A DNA stretch of 33,369 nt from Syntrophomonas sp. UBA5314 (GTDB lineage: Bacteria > Bacillota > Syntrophomonadia > Syntrophomonadales > Syntrophomonadaceae): the NCBI GenBank assembly GCA_002410325.1, contig DHRK01000069.1, forward strand, positions 118,196 to 151,564, given 5' to 3'. Positions 8,300 through 16,038 of this stretch are shown here, piece after piece (within the stretch, counting starts at the first letter, position 1; each line of letters opens with the position of its first letter). Position numbers and translations under genes: made by a program. The notes beneath the pieces are model-generated. The model ran no database searches, was not told the origin of the DNA, and saw only the letters and a program-made list of their open reading frames with translations.

Positions 8300-8328
8300 A
8301 TATTCTAATAACATATGGTAATTCCTCT
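8300..8328 (-). promoter_or_regulatory. Sigma-H-type promoter of spoVS
   Basis: On the minus strand AGAGGAATT (8328-8320) matches the sigma-H -35 pattern RnAGGAwww completely. After 11 bases TTAGAATAT (8308-8300) matches the -10 pattern RnnGAATww except at its first base. The spacing is the known 11-12. It lies about 65 bases before the spoVS ATG. B. subtilis spoVS is known to depend on sigma-H, which supports the call. Confidence 0.65.
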
Positions 8329-8360
8329 TTTTAGAGAGGTCTATTTGGATATTTTTTCTA

Positions 8361-9143
8361 TCACAGCTTCCTATCCTGCGAGAATCGTTCGATCTTGACT
8401 ACGCGCTTGTCCGCATCACTGATTTCCAGAAATACCCCCTGAATTTGAACAGACCCTTTGGCCACTTCCAGGCGAACCGGTCTCTGGGTCAAGAATTTCT
8501 TAATTACCTGCTCTTTATTCATACCCAGAATGGAATCAGTTGGTCCGGTCATTCCCAGGTCGGTTATATAGGCTGTCCCACCTCCCAGAATAGCTTCATC
8601 AGCTGTTTGAATATGGGTATGAGTACCCAGGACTGCAGTAACTCGTCCGTCAAAATAATAAGCAAAAGCCCTTTTTTCCGAGGTTGCTTCAGCATGAAAG
8701 TCAACCAGGCAAATATCCCATTGTCCCTTTAGATCTTCTAAAATCTCATTTACTTTGTAAAAGGGACACTCCAGGGCATCCATAAAAACCCGCCCCGATG
8801 CATTGATAACCGCTATCCGGCCAGTGGGCGTCTCAAAGATGTTGTATCCCCGGCCAGGGGTGCCCGGTGGGTAATTACAAGGACGAATCAAACGCGGTTG
8901 GTCATCGATCAGGTCAAATATTTCCTTGTTGTCCCATACGTGATTTCCCATAGTGAGAACATCGATACCGGAAGATAATAATTCATCTGTTACCTCCCGA
9001 TTAATACCCCGGCCGCCGGCAGCATTTTCTCCATTGGCCACCGTAAAATCAACCGCGTACCGGTCCTTGATTTCGGAAAGCATCTCTTTTATCGCCCTGC
9101 GCCCTGGCCTTCCAACTATATCCCCTATTACCAGCATTCTCAA
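8361..9143 (-). CDS. ymdB: YmdB-family metallophosphoesterase
   Basis: A dinuclear-metal phosphodiesterase of the TIGR00282 family. B. subtilis YmdB cleaves 2',3'-cyclic mononucleotides and influences the choice between biofilm and motility. Metal-site motifs are visible in order: IGDIVG, NGENAAGG, GNHVWDN, DFHAEATSEK and GTHTHIQTAD. The length of about 260 residues is normal. Three starts are possible: TTG 9149, TTG 9143 and ATG 9137. I choose TTG 9143 because it gives the family-typical MRMLVIGDIVG and stands ten bases after GGAGG; TTG 9149 is only four bases away and the ATG sixteen. The gene sits between rny and spoVS, the conserved order. Confidence 0.92.
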   Translation of the reverse strand: MRMLVIGDIVGRPGRRAIKEMLSEIKDRYAVDFTVANGENAAGGRGINREVTDELLSSGIDVLTMGNHVWDNKEIFDLIDDQPRLIRPCNYPPGTPGRGYNIFETPTGRIAVINASGRVFMDALECPFYKVNEILEDLKGQWDICLVDFHAEATSEKRAFAYYFDGRVTAVLGTHTHIQTADEAILGGGTAYITDLGMTGPTDSILGMNKEQVIKKFLTQRPVRLEVAKGSVQIQGVFLEISDADKRVVKIERFSQDRKL

Positions 9144-9242
9144 AAGCAAATAACCTCCGTAAATAACTTTCTTGAACTAAATTTTATCATATAACTTGAT
9201 GTTATTTTTTTACATTTATGTTTATTATATTTGATCAACCCA

Positions 9243-9275
9243 GAAAAGAAAAGCAAGGCCTAAAACCCTGCTTTT
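9243..9275 (-). terminator. Rho-independent terminator of rny
   Basis: A 10-bp stem with one G-T pair (9266-9275 with 9249-9258) and a 7-base loop is followed on the minus strand by more pyrimidines (CTTTTC). It lies 19 bases after the rny stop and separates it from ymdB. Confidence 0.85.
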
Positions 9276-9294
9276 CAGATCAAACTTATTTAGC

Positions 9295-10845
9295 TTACTT
9301 GGCAAATTCAACGGAACGCGTTTCCCGAATAACTACCACTTTTATCTGCCCCGGATAATCCAAATCTTGTTCAACCTTTTGCGCAATATCGCGGGCCAGC
9401 TTTATTGAGGCCAGATCGTCTATTTCGTCAGGTTTGACAATTATGCGGACTTCCCGGCCAGCCTGAATGGCAAAGGACCGGTCCACTCCTACAAAGGAAT
9501 CCGCCAGGGCCTCCAGTTTTTCCAGGCGTTTTATATAGGCCTCCAGGGTCTCTCTTCTGGCACCCGGCCTTGAAGCGGATACGGCATCGGAAGCCTGTAC
9601 CAGAACCGCTTCCACGCTTTCCGGATCAACGTCCCCATGATGGGCGGCAATGGCATGAACCACATCTTTACTCTCACGGTATTTTTTAGCCAGATCCACC
9701 CCAATTTCCACGTGTGGCCCTTGAACCTCATGGTCCACCGCTTTTCCAATATCGTGGAGCAGCCCGGCCCGCTTAGCCAGCATAACGTCCACATCGAGTT
9801 CGGCGGCCATAACTCCAGCCAGATGGGCTACCTCGATGGAATGCTTGAGAACATTCTGTCCATAGCTGGTACGGTACTTCAACCGGCCCAGGAGCCTGAT
9901 AAGCTCGGGGTGCAATCCGTGGACTCCCACCTCAAAAGCGGCTTGTTCACCGACTTCACGAAGCTCCTGTTCTATCTCCTTCTGGGCCTTTTCCACCATT
10001 TCTTCTATGCGGGCAGGGTGGATTCTTCCGTCAGATACCAGGTTGTCCAGGGCCACCCGGGCAACTTCCCGGCGAATGGGATCAAAAGAAGAAAGTATCA
10101 CCGCTTCCGGAGTGTCGTCAATAATCAGATCAACCCCGGTAAGGGTTTCGAAGGTTCTAATATTCCTGCCTTCACGTCCAATGATGCGTCCCTTCATTTC
10201 ATCGTTGGGCAGGGCCACAACCGATACGGTCGTTTCAGATACTACATCGGCAGCACATTTTTGAATAGCCAGAGAGAGTATATTTTTAGCTTTTTTATCA
10301 GCCTCTTCTTTGGCCTCCGCCTCCAGTGATTTGATCATCACGGCCGTCTCCTGGCGAATCTGCTGCTCTACATTATATAGCAAAAGTTCTTTGGCTTCCT
10401 CGGAGCTCAACCCGGACAGGCGTTCAAGCTCTTTAAGCTGTTGGGTAAGAATCATCTGCAGATCTTGCTGGGTCTTTTCTATTACCTTTTCTTTGTCGCT
10501 TAAACCCTGTTCCTTCTTCTCCATGTTTTCACTTTTCCGGTCCAGCATTTCCTCCTTTTGAAGAATACGCCTTTCAATCCGGTCCAGTTCCCGGCGGCGA
10601 TCCCGGATTTCCTTTTCCGCATCTTGCCGGTTGCGATGGATTTCCTCCTTGGCTTCCAACAGGATTTCTTTTTTCTGGGCTTCTACTTCCTTACCGGCCT
10701 CATCCAGAATACGCTTGGCTTCTTCCTCAGCCGCTCCGAGCCTGCCTTCAGCCAGTATTTTACGTAAATAATAACCAGAAATTAATCCTACCACCAAAAA
10801 AACTGTCATTACTATAACAATTACGTAGCTATCTATCTCGTTCAC
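9295..10845 (-). CDS. rny: RNase Y, endoribonuclease starting mRNA decay
   Basis: The 516-residue membrane-anchored endoribonuclease that starts mRNA turnover in many Firmicutes. An N-terminal membrane segment (about 7-27) is followed by a long charged coiled coil (about 35-195). A KH domain follows with GRIIGREGRNIR (219-230), then the HD domain with HSIEVAHL and LLHDIGK (H364, D365). The length matches the family. The start is odd: the only standard codon is a GTG lying inside a perfect ribosome-binding sequence AAGGAGGTGA, with no spacer. The in-frame codon at a normal distance (eight bases past GGAGG) is ATA at 10836. A structured RNA region with a terminator precedes the gene. Confidence 0.96.
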   Translation of the reverse strand: MNEIDSYVIVIVMTVFLVVGLISGYYLRKILAEGRLGAAEEEAKRILDEAGKEVEAQKKEILLEAKEEIHRNRQDAEKEIRDRRRELDRIERRILQKEEMLDRKSENMEKKEQGLSDKEKVIEKTQQDLQMILTQQLKELERLSGLSSEEAKELLLYNVEQQIRQETAVMIKSLEAEAKEEADKKAKNILSLAIQKCAADVVSETTVSVVALPNDEMKGRIIGREGRNIRTFETLTGVDLIIDDTPEAVILSSFDPIRREVARVALDNLVSDGRIHPARIEEMVEKAQKEIEQELREVGEQAAFEVGVHGLHPELIRLLGRLKYRTSYGQNVLKHSIEVAHLAGVMAAELDVDVMLAKRAGLLHDIGKAVDHEVQGPHVEIGVDLAKKYRESKDVVHAIAAHHGDVDPESVEAVLVQASDAVSASRPGARRETLEAYIKRLEKLEALADSFVGVDRSFAIQAGREVRIIVKPDEIDDLASIKLARDIAQKVEQDLDYPGQIKVVVIRETRSVEFAK

Positions 10846-10870
10846 CTCCTTATGTTGTATTATTTTTCAC

Positions 10871-10884
10871 GTGTCTTTAGACAC
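10871..10884. repeat. Small palindrome between the rny leader terminator and the rny ribosome site
   Basis: GTGTC TTTA GACAC is a perfect 5-bp inverted repeat with a 4-base loop. It directly follows the terminator T-run on the minus strand and lies 25 bases before the rny start. It could be a small hairpin in the rny message or an operator. Confidence 0.45.
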
Positions 10885-10910
10885 AAAAAAACCGAGTAAC
10901 TACTCGGTTT
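10885..10910 (-). terminator. Rho-independent terminator just upstream of rny
   Basis: On the minus strand AAACCGAGT pairs with ACTCGGTTT around a four-base loop and is followed by seven T's (10891-10885, the first three being the end of the stem). It is 280 bases from the recA stop but only 40 bases before rny, so it may end a separate small RNA or work as an attenuator of rny. Confidence 0.92.
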
Positions 10911-11159
10911 AGTTGAACCCAGATAAACTCGCCTATTCCCAGACACCAGACTTTTTGGTCTAAACTTCCTGTTTACTTTACTAAGGTTGTGGATGAAGCT
11001 TAGTACATACTGACTGTGTTGAATTCAAACCTGCCACTGGCAAACATCTATATATACGGCAAAAGAACTGCCGTTTTACCTCAGGGACTTTTGAATTACA
11101 CGCCAGATCCTGGCTTTTCTATGGTTAAGTCACGAGTTATGACTGCTCAACTGAACCTT
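10885..11159 (-). ncRNA. Candidate structured RNA or regulatory leader upstream of rny, family not recognised
   Basis: A gene-free stretch of about 275 bases between a consensus promoter and a terminator, with several nested pairings on the minus strand. A closing stem pairs 11157-11147 with 10916-10906 (10 pairs, one mismatch). An inner stem pairs 11101-11090 with 11029-11016 (12 pairs, one 2-base bulge). Hairpins include ACGGCA/TGCCGT (11057-11075), GCCAG/CTGGC (11102-11114), AGTCA/TGACT (11127-11143) and TACTAAG/CTTAGTA (10979-11005). The 3' half of the closing stem shares 10910-10906 with the terminator stem, so the two compete. I found no T-box, tmRNA, SRP or RNase P signature; 6S-like RNA cannot be excluded. 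Little room remains for another promoter before rny, which favours a leader role. Confidence 0.55.
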
Positions 11160-11165
11160 ATTAAA

Positions 11166-11194
11166 ATTTTAGTTAGTTTCCAGAAGAGTGTCAA
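11166..11194 (-). promoter_or_regulatory. Sigma-A promoter overlapping the recA stop codon
   Basis: A perfect TTGACA (11194-11189) is followed after exactly 17 bases by TAAAAT (11171-11166). The TGA of the -35 box is the recA stop codon. It points toward the structured region and rny; expected start near 11159. Confidence 0.75.
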
Positions 11195-12216
11195 GCTTCC
11201 TCTGGTTGACTGCCCATAGGGCTGGCGATTATGGTGGAATTCTTTATCTTTTGTTCCAGGGATAAACAGAACTCAGGATTGTTTTTCAGGTATTCTTTGG
11301 CATTCTCCCGTCCCTGCCCCAGGCGCTCCCCTTCATAGGAATACCAGGAGCCGCTTTTCTGAATGACGTCAAGAGTGCAGGCAATATCAAGAAGATCTCC
11401 CTCACGCGAGATGCCCGAACCATACATTATATCAAATTCGGCTGTCTTGAAGGGGGGGGCTACCTTATTCTTCACTACTTTTACTTTGGTCCGGGAGCCG
11501 GAAATGTCAGTACCCTGTTTTATAGCTTCACCTTTGCGCACTTCTACCCGGACGGAAGAATAGAATTTTAAAGCTCTGCCGCCGGTGGTCGTCTCCGGAT
11601 TCCCATAAACCACCCCAACTTTTTCCCTAATCTGGTTTATAAAAATTACGCAGGCTTTGGATTTGCTTATGTGTCCGGTTAGTTTGCGCAAAGCCTGGGA
11701 CATGAGGCGGGCTTGCAGACCAACATGCACATCACCCATTTCCCCATCGAGCTCCGCTTTGGGCACCAGGGCCGCCACCGAGTCCACCACCACCACATCA
11801 ATGGCTCCGCTTCTTACCAGGGCCTCGGTAATTTCCAAAGCCTGCTCCCCTGAGTCAGGCTGGGCGACCAGCAGGTTCTCAATATCCACACCCAGGTTTT
11901 TGGCATAAAGCGGGTCCAGGGCATGCTCAGCGTCGACAAAAGCGGCCATACCGCCCTGCCTTTGAGCCTGGGCGATGCCATGCAAAGCTACCGTAGTTTT
12001 ACCGGATGATTCCGGGCCAAATATCTCAACTACCCTGCCGCGTGGAAAGCCGCCCACCCCTAAAGCAATGTCAAGCGACATACAACCGCTGGAGATAACT
12101 TCAATGTTCATGGCCGAGGCCTCGCCCAAACGCATAATAGACCCCTTGCCGAACTGCTTTTCAATACTTTTTATAGCGTTGTTTAACGCCTCTGCTCTCC
12201 CTTGATTCGCATCCAC
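11191..12216 (-). CDS. recA: Recombinase RecA
   Basis: Strand-exchange protein for homologous recombination and coprotease for LexA cleavage in the SOS response. The Walker A motif GPESSGKT (67-74), the MAW-type sequence after it, and loop motifs INQIREKVGV and GNPETTTGGRALKFY are all intact. The longest frame would start at ATG 12237. I choose GTG 12216 because it is eight bases after GAGGAGG and gives the usual N-terminus (…IEKQFGKGSIMRLGE from residue 18). ATG 12237 lies inside the LexA box, only about eight bases after the expected transcription start. That leaves 341 residues. It follows cinA and thpR but has its own strong promoter. Confidence 0.97.
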   Translation of the reverse strand: MDANQGRAEALNNAIKSIEKQFGKGSIMRLGEASAMNIEVISSGCMSLDIALGVGGFPRGRVVEIFGPESSGKTTVALHGIAQAQRQGGMAAFVDAEHALDPLYAKNLGVDIENLLVAQPDSGEQALEITEALVRSGAIDVVVVDSVAALVPKAELDGEMGDVHVGLQARLMSQALRKLTGHISKSKACVIFINQIREKVGVVYGNPETTTGGRALKFYSSVRVEVRKGEAIKQGTDISGSRTKVKVVKNKVAPPFKTAEFDIMYGSGISREGDLLDIACTLDVIQKSGSWYSYEGERLGQGRENAKEYLKNNPEFCLSLEQKIKNSTIIASPMGSQPEEA

Positions 12217-12230
12217 CCTAAAACCCTCCT

Positions 12231-12244
12231 CAAACATATGTTCG
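12231..12244. promoter_or_regulatory. LexA (SOS) operator of recA
   Basis: Minus strand CGAAC ATAT GTTTG matches the Gram-positive SOS box CGAAC-N4-GTTCG at 9 of 10 fixed positions. It begins right at the expected transcription start of recA, where LexA would block the polymerase. Confidence 0.8.
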
Positions 12245-12251
12245 CCCTTTG

Positions 12252-12281
12252 ATTATATTCCACCCCGTCCGCTCCTGTCAA
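12252..12281 (-). promoter_or_regulatory. Sigma-A promoter of recA
   Basis: TTGACA (12281-12276) and TATAAT (12257-12252) are both perfect, 18 bases apart. Expected start near 12245, giving a leader of about 29 bases to the GTG start. Confidence 0.85.
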
Positions 12282-12301
12282 TCAATAAAGCGTATGGAGT
12301 C

Positions 12302-12862
12302 CTAGCCCTCCAGACGGTAGCTTTCCAATACCGAGTAATGGGGTCCCCGGGATGACAGCTTGCTCTCCATGAGCAGGAATTGGTCTACCGTGAAACTATG
12401 TTCCTCGCTGCGTTTGCTGATTCCCGCCGCTTTAAGCTGCAATTCGGCCAGGCCCAAATCCGACCGGATGCGCCCCAGAGTGAGATGAAAACTGCGCTTT
12501 TTTTCAGGGTCAAAACCGAATTCGCTAAGATAGGCGTCAACTCTTTCCCCTAAAAAATCAGCTTTATCCATTTCGCCGAAAATACCCGCCCAGATAACCC
12601 GAGGACGGCCGCGATTGGGGAAAAAACCCACCCCCCTGGTTTTAAGGTTAAACACCGGGCAAATCTCGGCTACGGTGTTCAGCCTTTTTTTTATTGCGTC
12701 GAGTGAAGCCGGAGTCACTTCGCCCAAGAATTTAAGGGTCAGGTGGTAATTGATTTTCTCGACCCATTTGACATCGGGGTGATTCATATCCAGTTCATTC
12801 CGAACTGATGCTGCATAGTCTTTAACCGCATCAGTGACTGGAATGGCTATAAACAATCTCAT
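12302..12862 (-). CDS. thpR: RNA 2',3'-cyclic phosphodiesterase (2H family)
   Basis: A 186-residue member of the 2H phosphoesterase / 2'-5' RNA ligase-like family, which opens 2',3'-cyclic phosphate ends of RNA to 2'-phosphates. The two catalytic HxTx motifs are clear: HLTL with H40/T42 and HLTL with H126/T128. The N-terminus MRLFIAIPV is typical. The start ATG overlaps the cinA stop (ATGA, 12859-12862), so it is translationally coupled to cinA. GGGGAGG lies upstream inside cinA. The physiological substrate in bacteria is unknown. Confidence 0.92.
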   Translation of the reverse strand: MRLFIAIPVTDAVKDYAASVRNELDMNHPDVKWVEKINYHLTLKFLGEVTPASLDAIKKRLNTVAEICPVFNLKTRGVGFFPNRGRPRVIWAGIFGEMDKADFLGERVDAYLSEFGFDPEKKRSFHLTLGRIRSDLGLAELQLKAAGISKRSEEHSFTVDQFLLMESKLSSRGPHYSVLESYRLEG

Positions 12863-14112
12863 GCTTTGCTTCCTCCCCTGGTAAGTTGCCTCCTTAACAA
12901 ATCCAGAGCTGATTTGACAGCCAGAATCCGAATTGCCTCCCGGTGACCCACAAACCGCAGTTCTTTAACGCTACACCCTTCCGGACCGGCCAGACCCAAA
13001 AACACCAGACCAACCGGTTTTTCCGCGCTGCCTCCTCCCGGCCCTGCTATCCCGGTAATTGAAAGGGTATAATCGACCCCGCTGCGGCTGCGCAGCCCGG
13101 TCGCCATCTCGGCGGCGGTCTCCGGGCTGACCGCCCCAAAACGGTTCAAAGTATCCGGATTTACGTCCAGGAGCATTTCTTTGGCCTCATTGCTGTATGA
13201 ACATACTGAACCCCAAAAATATGAAGAACTGCCTGGTATATCGGTAAGTACTTTGGACAGGAGCCCGCCGGTGCACGATTCGGCGACTGCCAGCTTCAGG
13301 CCTTGTTCTTCCAGTAAAACAGCCACCCTCCCTTCCAGGGTATCATCATCGTAGCCAAACACATGGGATACCAGTTTTGCTTCAACCAAACTTACTGCCC
13401 GGTCGCGTATGGCTTCCGCCTGTTCCAAATCTTTTGCTTCAGCGCTGACTTTTACATGCACTTCTCCGTCTTTGGCCAATAAGGCAATTGAATAATCAGG
13501 CTGTTCCATCAAGCTGCCCAAAAGGGCCTCCACCTGGGATTCACCTGGACCCAGCACCTTGATTGTTTGACGGGCGACCTTAGGCTCGATAGAAAACTCT
13601 TTTTTTAAGACCGGTTCCAGGGCGCTTCGATACATGTGCTCCATCTCCCGGGGTGGGCCGGGTAAAAGGGCCACCGCCTTGCCCTGGCGGGCTATATACA
13701 TTCCCGGCGCCGTACCAACCCGGTTTGGTAAAATAAGCGCCTCGGGCGGAAACATGGCCTGCTTCAAGTTGGCTTCAGGCATTTCCCGATTGCGGCGCCG
13801 GAAAAAATCCCGTAGACGCTGCACTTCTTCATTATTCAGCACGGGCTGAACTCCCAACACCTGGCAGGCGGTTTGTTTAGTCAAGTCATCGAGGGTGGGC
13901 CCCAGGCCTCCGCTGGATACAATCAGATCCGCCTGCCGCAAACCCTGGGTAAAAGCTTCCCGGATATATTCTTCACTGTCGCCCACCGTGTACCTGGTTA
14001 CTACTTTAAAGCCCAGGTCGGTCAGGCACCGGGAAAGAAAATTCGCATTGCTGTCAACCGTACTGCCTAACATCAATTCAGTTCCGGTTGATATTATACA
14101 AACCCGCTGCAT
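12859..14112 (-). CDS. cinA: CinA, competence/damage-inducible protein with nicotinamide-nucleotide amidase domain
   Basis: A 417-residue two-domain protein of normal length. The N-terminal part (about 1-170) is a molybdopterin-binding-like domain seen in IISTGTELMLG and VSSGGLGPTLDDLT, associated with ADP-ribose pyrophosphatase activity in some CinA proteins. The C-terminal part (about 255-415) is the PncC amidase domain that turns NMN into nicotinic acid mononucleotide, seen in VAESCTGGLLS and SITGIAGPGGGS. Its position before recA is conserved in Firmicutes. The ATG has AAGGAG. A weak promoter (TTACAG, 18 bases, TATAAA) may lie about 30 bases upstream. Confidence 0.95.
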   Translation of the reverse strand: MQRVCIISTGTELMLGSTVDSNANFLSRCLTDLGFKVVTRYTVGDSEEYIREAFTQGLRQADLIVSSGGLGPTLDDLTKQTACQVLGVQPVLNNEEVQRLRDFFRRRNREMPEANLKQAMFPPEALILPNRVGTAPGMYIARQGKAVALLPGPPREMEHMYRSALEPVLKKEFSIEPKVARQTIKVLGPGESQVEALLGSLMEQPDYSIALLAKDGEVHVKVSAEAKDLEQAEAIRDRAVSLVEAKLVSHVFGYDDDTLEGRVAVLLEEQGLKLAVAESCTGGLLSKVLTDIPGSSSYFWGSVCSYSNEAKEMLLDVNPDTLNRFGAVSPETAAEMATGLRSRSGVDYTLSITGIAGPGGGSAEKPVGLVFLGLAGPEGCSVKELRFVGHREAIRILAVKSALDLLRRQLTRGGSKA

Positions 14113-14454
14113 GGATTCATCTCCTTATCGGTCTTAAGTTTTATATTGCGCATTGTTAGCAGTCTGTAACACCTAAAACTTTAATTCCCGCCGGCCAAAT
14201 CTCTGCAAGGCCTCGTTGTTGTCAAACTGAAACCAGGTTTAATAATTTCTACATCCAGGGACTTTACCCCTGTTGCCTGGAAAAAAAAGTAGATTATTGC
14301 CCCTAAAAACACTCTTTTGACGGTTAATTGTCACTTGCCAAAATACCTGTAATATCGGCAAAATATGCCGCCTCAAGGCCCGGGGCGCTGAAGCGCAAAG
14401 AACCCGGACGCAGCACGGGACTGCATCCGGGTTCTAATTAGAATGGGAAATTTT
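14113..14454. other. 342-base intergenic region between the FtsH-like gene and cinA
   Basis: No convincing ORF. It holds the long hairpin at 14399-14435, a small GCGC-TTCA-GCGC hairpin beside it, a CGGCA/TGCCG hairpin at 14356-14370, and the sequence CAGGG…CCCTG near 14257-14273 nested inside CCAGG…CCTGG, next to an A8 tract. The possible cinA promoter is at its left end. I see no known riboswitch signature. Confidence 0.4.
14399..14435 (-). terminator. Long hairpin after the FtsH-like gene, likely terminator
   Basis: AGAACCCGGA pairs perfectly with TCCGGGTTCT, and the stem continues with GCAG/CTGC after a single mismatch. The T-run is poor (TTTGC), so termination is likely but not certain. 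It starts 20 bases past the gene's stop. Confidence 0.6.
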
Positions 14455-15921
14455 TCAGATCGCTATAACTTCCTGGAAGCGGGACTGATCGATGTTTTCT
14501 TCCGTCAGCAGGCAATCCGCCAGATTCATTAAAGCTTCCTTATTGTCAAGCAGCAGGCTAAGAGTGCTCTTTTCCAGTTCGGCAATGATTTCCCGACACT
14601 CATTAAACAGCTGTTCATCGGGCAGTTGGTCCCTTTTTACGATACCCAGTGAAGAGAGTCCGCTTCCCACAATCTCCTGGGCCAGGTTCCAGGCCTGGGA
14701 AAAGTCATTCTGAGCCCCGGTACTACGGTCGCCATATTTGACTTCTTCCGCCAGCGCACCGGCCACGGCCACCATAATCTGCCGGTCAAGCTCCTGACGC
14801 GTATATAAATACTGGTCTTCTCGGGGAGAACGACGCATAAAACCCAGGGCGTTGCCCCGGGGGGCTACGGTAAGCGAAGAAACCGAACCCGGTTCCAATA
14901 ACTCACAGGCCAGGGCATGACCGCTTTCATGAACCGCTACCCTCTCGATTTCCGGCCGGCTGGGTATGCGATCCAGCTTCTCGCCCATCATTACCTTGTT
15001 CACTGCCTCGCTGAAATGATGCTTTTCTATAGTAGTGCTGTTTTCCCGCATAGCCATAATGGCAGCCTCATTGGCCAGGCTTTCCAAATGGGCTCCTGAA
15101 AAGCCGAAGGTTTCCCGTCCAATATCATGCAGTATTTCTCGATCCGAAATCGGTTTATTGCGGGTATGAATATCCAGGATCTTTATCCGCCCTTTGCGAT
15201 CAGGCAGGTTAACCTGAACCTGCCGGTCAAAACGGCCCGGACGCAGGAGGGCCGGATCGAGCAGATCGGAGCGATTGGTGGCTCCGATTATAAGTATGCG
15301 GGGGTCCTCATTTTGCCGCAGGCCATCCATTTCCACCAGCAGCTGGTTAAGGGTTTGATCATATTCCATGTGGCTGGAGTGGCTTCCCCGCTTGGCCCCC
15401 AGCACGTCCAATTCATCAATAAAAATAATGGCACTGGGTTTGCTGGCGTTTATCGCCTTTTTCCGGGCATCGCGAAACAGCTGCCGAATGCGCTTGGCTC
15501 CTACTCCAGCATAGATTTCGATAAACTCGGAACCCGAGGCGGCCATAAAAATCGAGCTGGTAAAACTGGCTGCCGCCCGGGCCAGAAGCGTTTTTCCGGT
15601 GCCGGGGGGACCCACCAGCAGAATGCCTTTTAAAGGCCTTATTCCCATACGTACTATTTCCTCCGCGTTTAACAGGAACTGCAAGGCCTCTTTTAACTCC
15701 TTTATCGCTGAATCCTGCCCTCCAATATCATCAAAACTTATTCCGGAAGCGGCTTCCACGCCGCTCCCGACCTGTTCAAATTTCAAGTTGCCCTGGGTCT
15801 GCATAAAAAAATACAATCCCGCTGCCAGCAAGGCCAGCAACAGTACCGGCATCACATTGATACCGATTAAAGCTAAAAATACAATAATTCCGACTCCCGA
15901 TCCTAGCGCGAACTCTTTCAA
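14455..15921 (-). CDS. Short FtsH-like membrane AAA protease (M41)
   Basis: A 488-residue relative of FtsH. Two N-terminal membrane segments (about 8-22 and 24-41) are joined by almost nothing, so the usual extracellular domain is absent. The AAA module has Walker A GPPGTGKT (104-111), Walker B IIFIDE (165-170) and the second region of homology ATNRSDLLDPALLRPGRFD. The M41 zinc site is HESGH (H331, E332, H335) with a likely third ligand D406 in STGAQND, so it should be an active protease. FtsH proper is over 600 residues; this is a shorter paralogue with an unknown substrate. The start is TTG, placed by GGGAGG eight bases upstream. The neighbour at 16083-16628 is a membrane-anchored unknown. 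Confidence 0.85.
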   Translation of the reverse strand: MKEFALGSGVGIIVFLALIGINVMPVLLLALLAAGLYFFMQTQGNLKFEQVGSGVEAASGISFDDIGGQDSAIKELKEALQFLLNAEEIVRMGIRPLKGILLVGPPGTGKTLLARAAASFTSSIFMAASGSEFIEIYAGVGAKRIRQLFRDARKKAINASKPSAIIFIDELDVLGAKRGSHSSHMEYDQTLNQLLVEMDGLRQNEDPRILIIGATNRSDLLDPALLRPGRFDRQVQVNLPDRKGRIKILDIHTRNKPISDREILHDIGRETFGFSGAHLESLANEAAIMAMRENSTTIEKHHFSEAVNKVMMGEKLDRIPSRPEIERVAVHESGHALACELLEPGSVSSLTVAPRGNALGFMRRSPREDQYLYTRQELDRQIMVAVAGALAEEVKYGDRSTGAQNDFSQAWNLAQEIVGSGLSSLGIVKRDQLPDEQLFNECREIIAELEKSTLSLLLDNKEALMNLADCLLTEENIDQSRFQEVIAI

Positions 15922-16038
15922 GACGCGAACCTCCCGTCCTGCTTATCAGCTAAATAAGGCAAATAAATTATTATACATTTTTTTGTAAATAATTATAACA
16001 CAGGCTTATCAGGCCCGGCTAAGCCTAAATAATGGCAA

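Noticed and set aside
8320..8341. CCTCT/AGAGG hairpin as terminator of ymdB
   Set aside because: The stem is only five pairs with no T-run, and one arm is the -35 box of the spoVS promoter.
9637..10329. 230-codon plus-strand frame inside rny
   Set aside because: It is antisense to the KH/HD-coding part of rny and resembles no known protein.
10885..11160. T-box, tmRNA, SRP RNA, RNase P RNA or cobalamin riboswitch in the recA-rny gap
   Set aside because: None of their signature sequences is present. GCCACTGG near 11033 resembles a cobalamin element, but it is on the plus strand and has no gene to control.
11016..11219. 67-codon plus-strand frame in the recA-rny gap
   Set aside because: No ribosome site, unlikely composition, and the region is better explained as structured RNA on the minus strand.
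12217..12237. Longer recA starting at ATG 12237
   Set aside because: The ATG sits in the LexA box right after the expected transcription start, and GTG 12216 has a much better ribosome site.
15127..15633. 168-codon plus-strand frame inside the FtsH-like gene
   Set aside because: It mirrors the conserved AAA coding region; no start signal.
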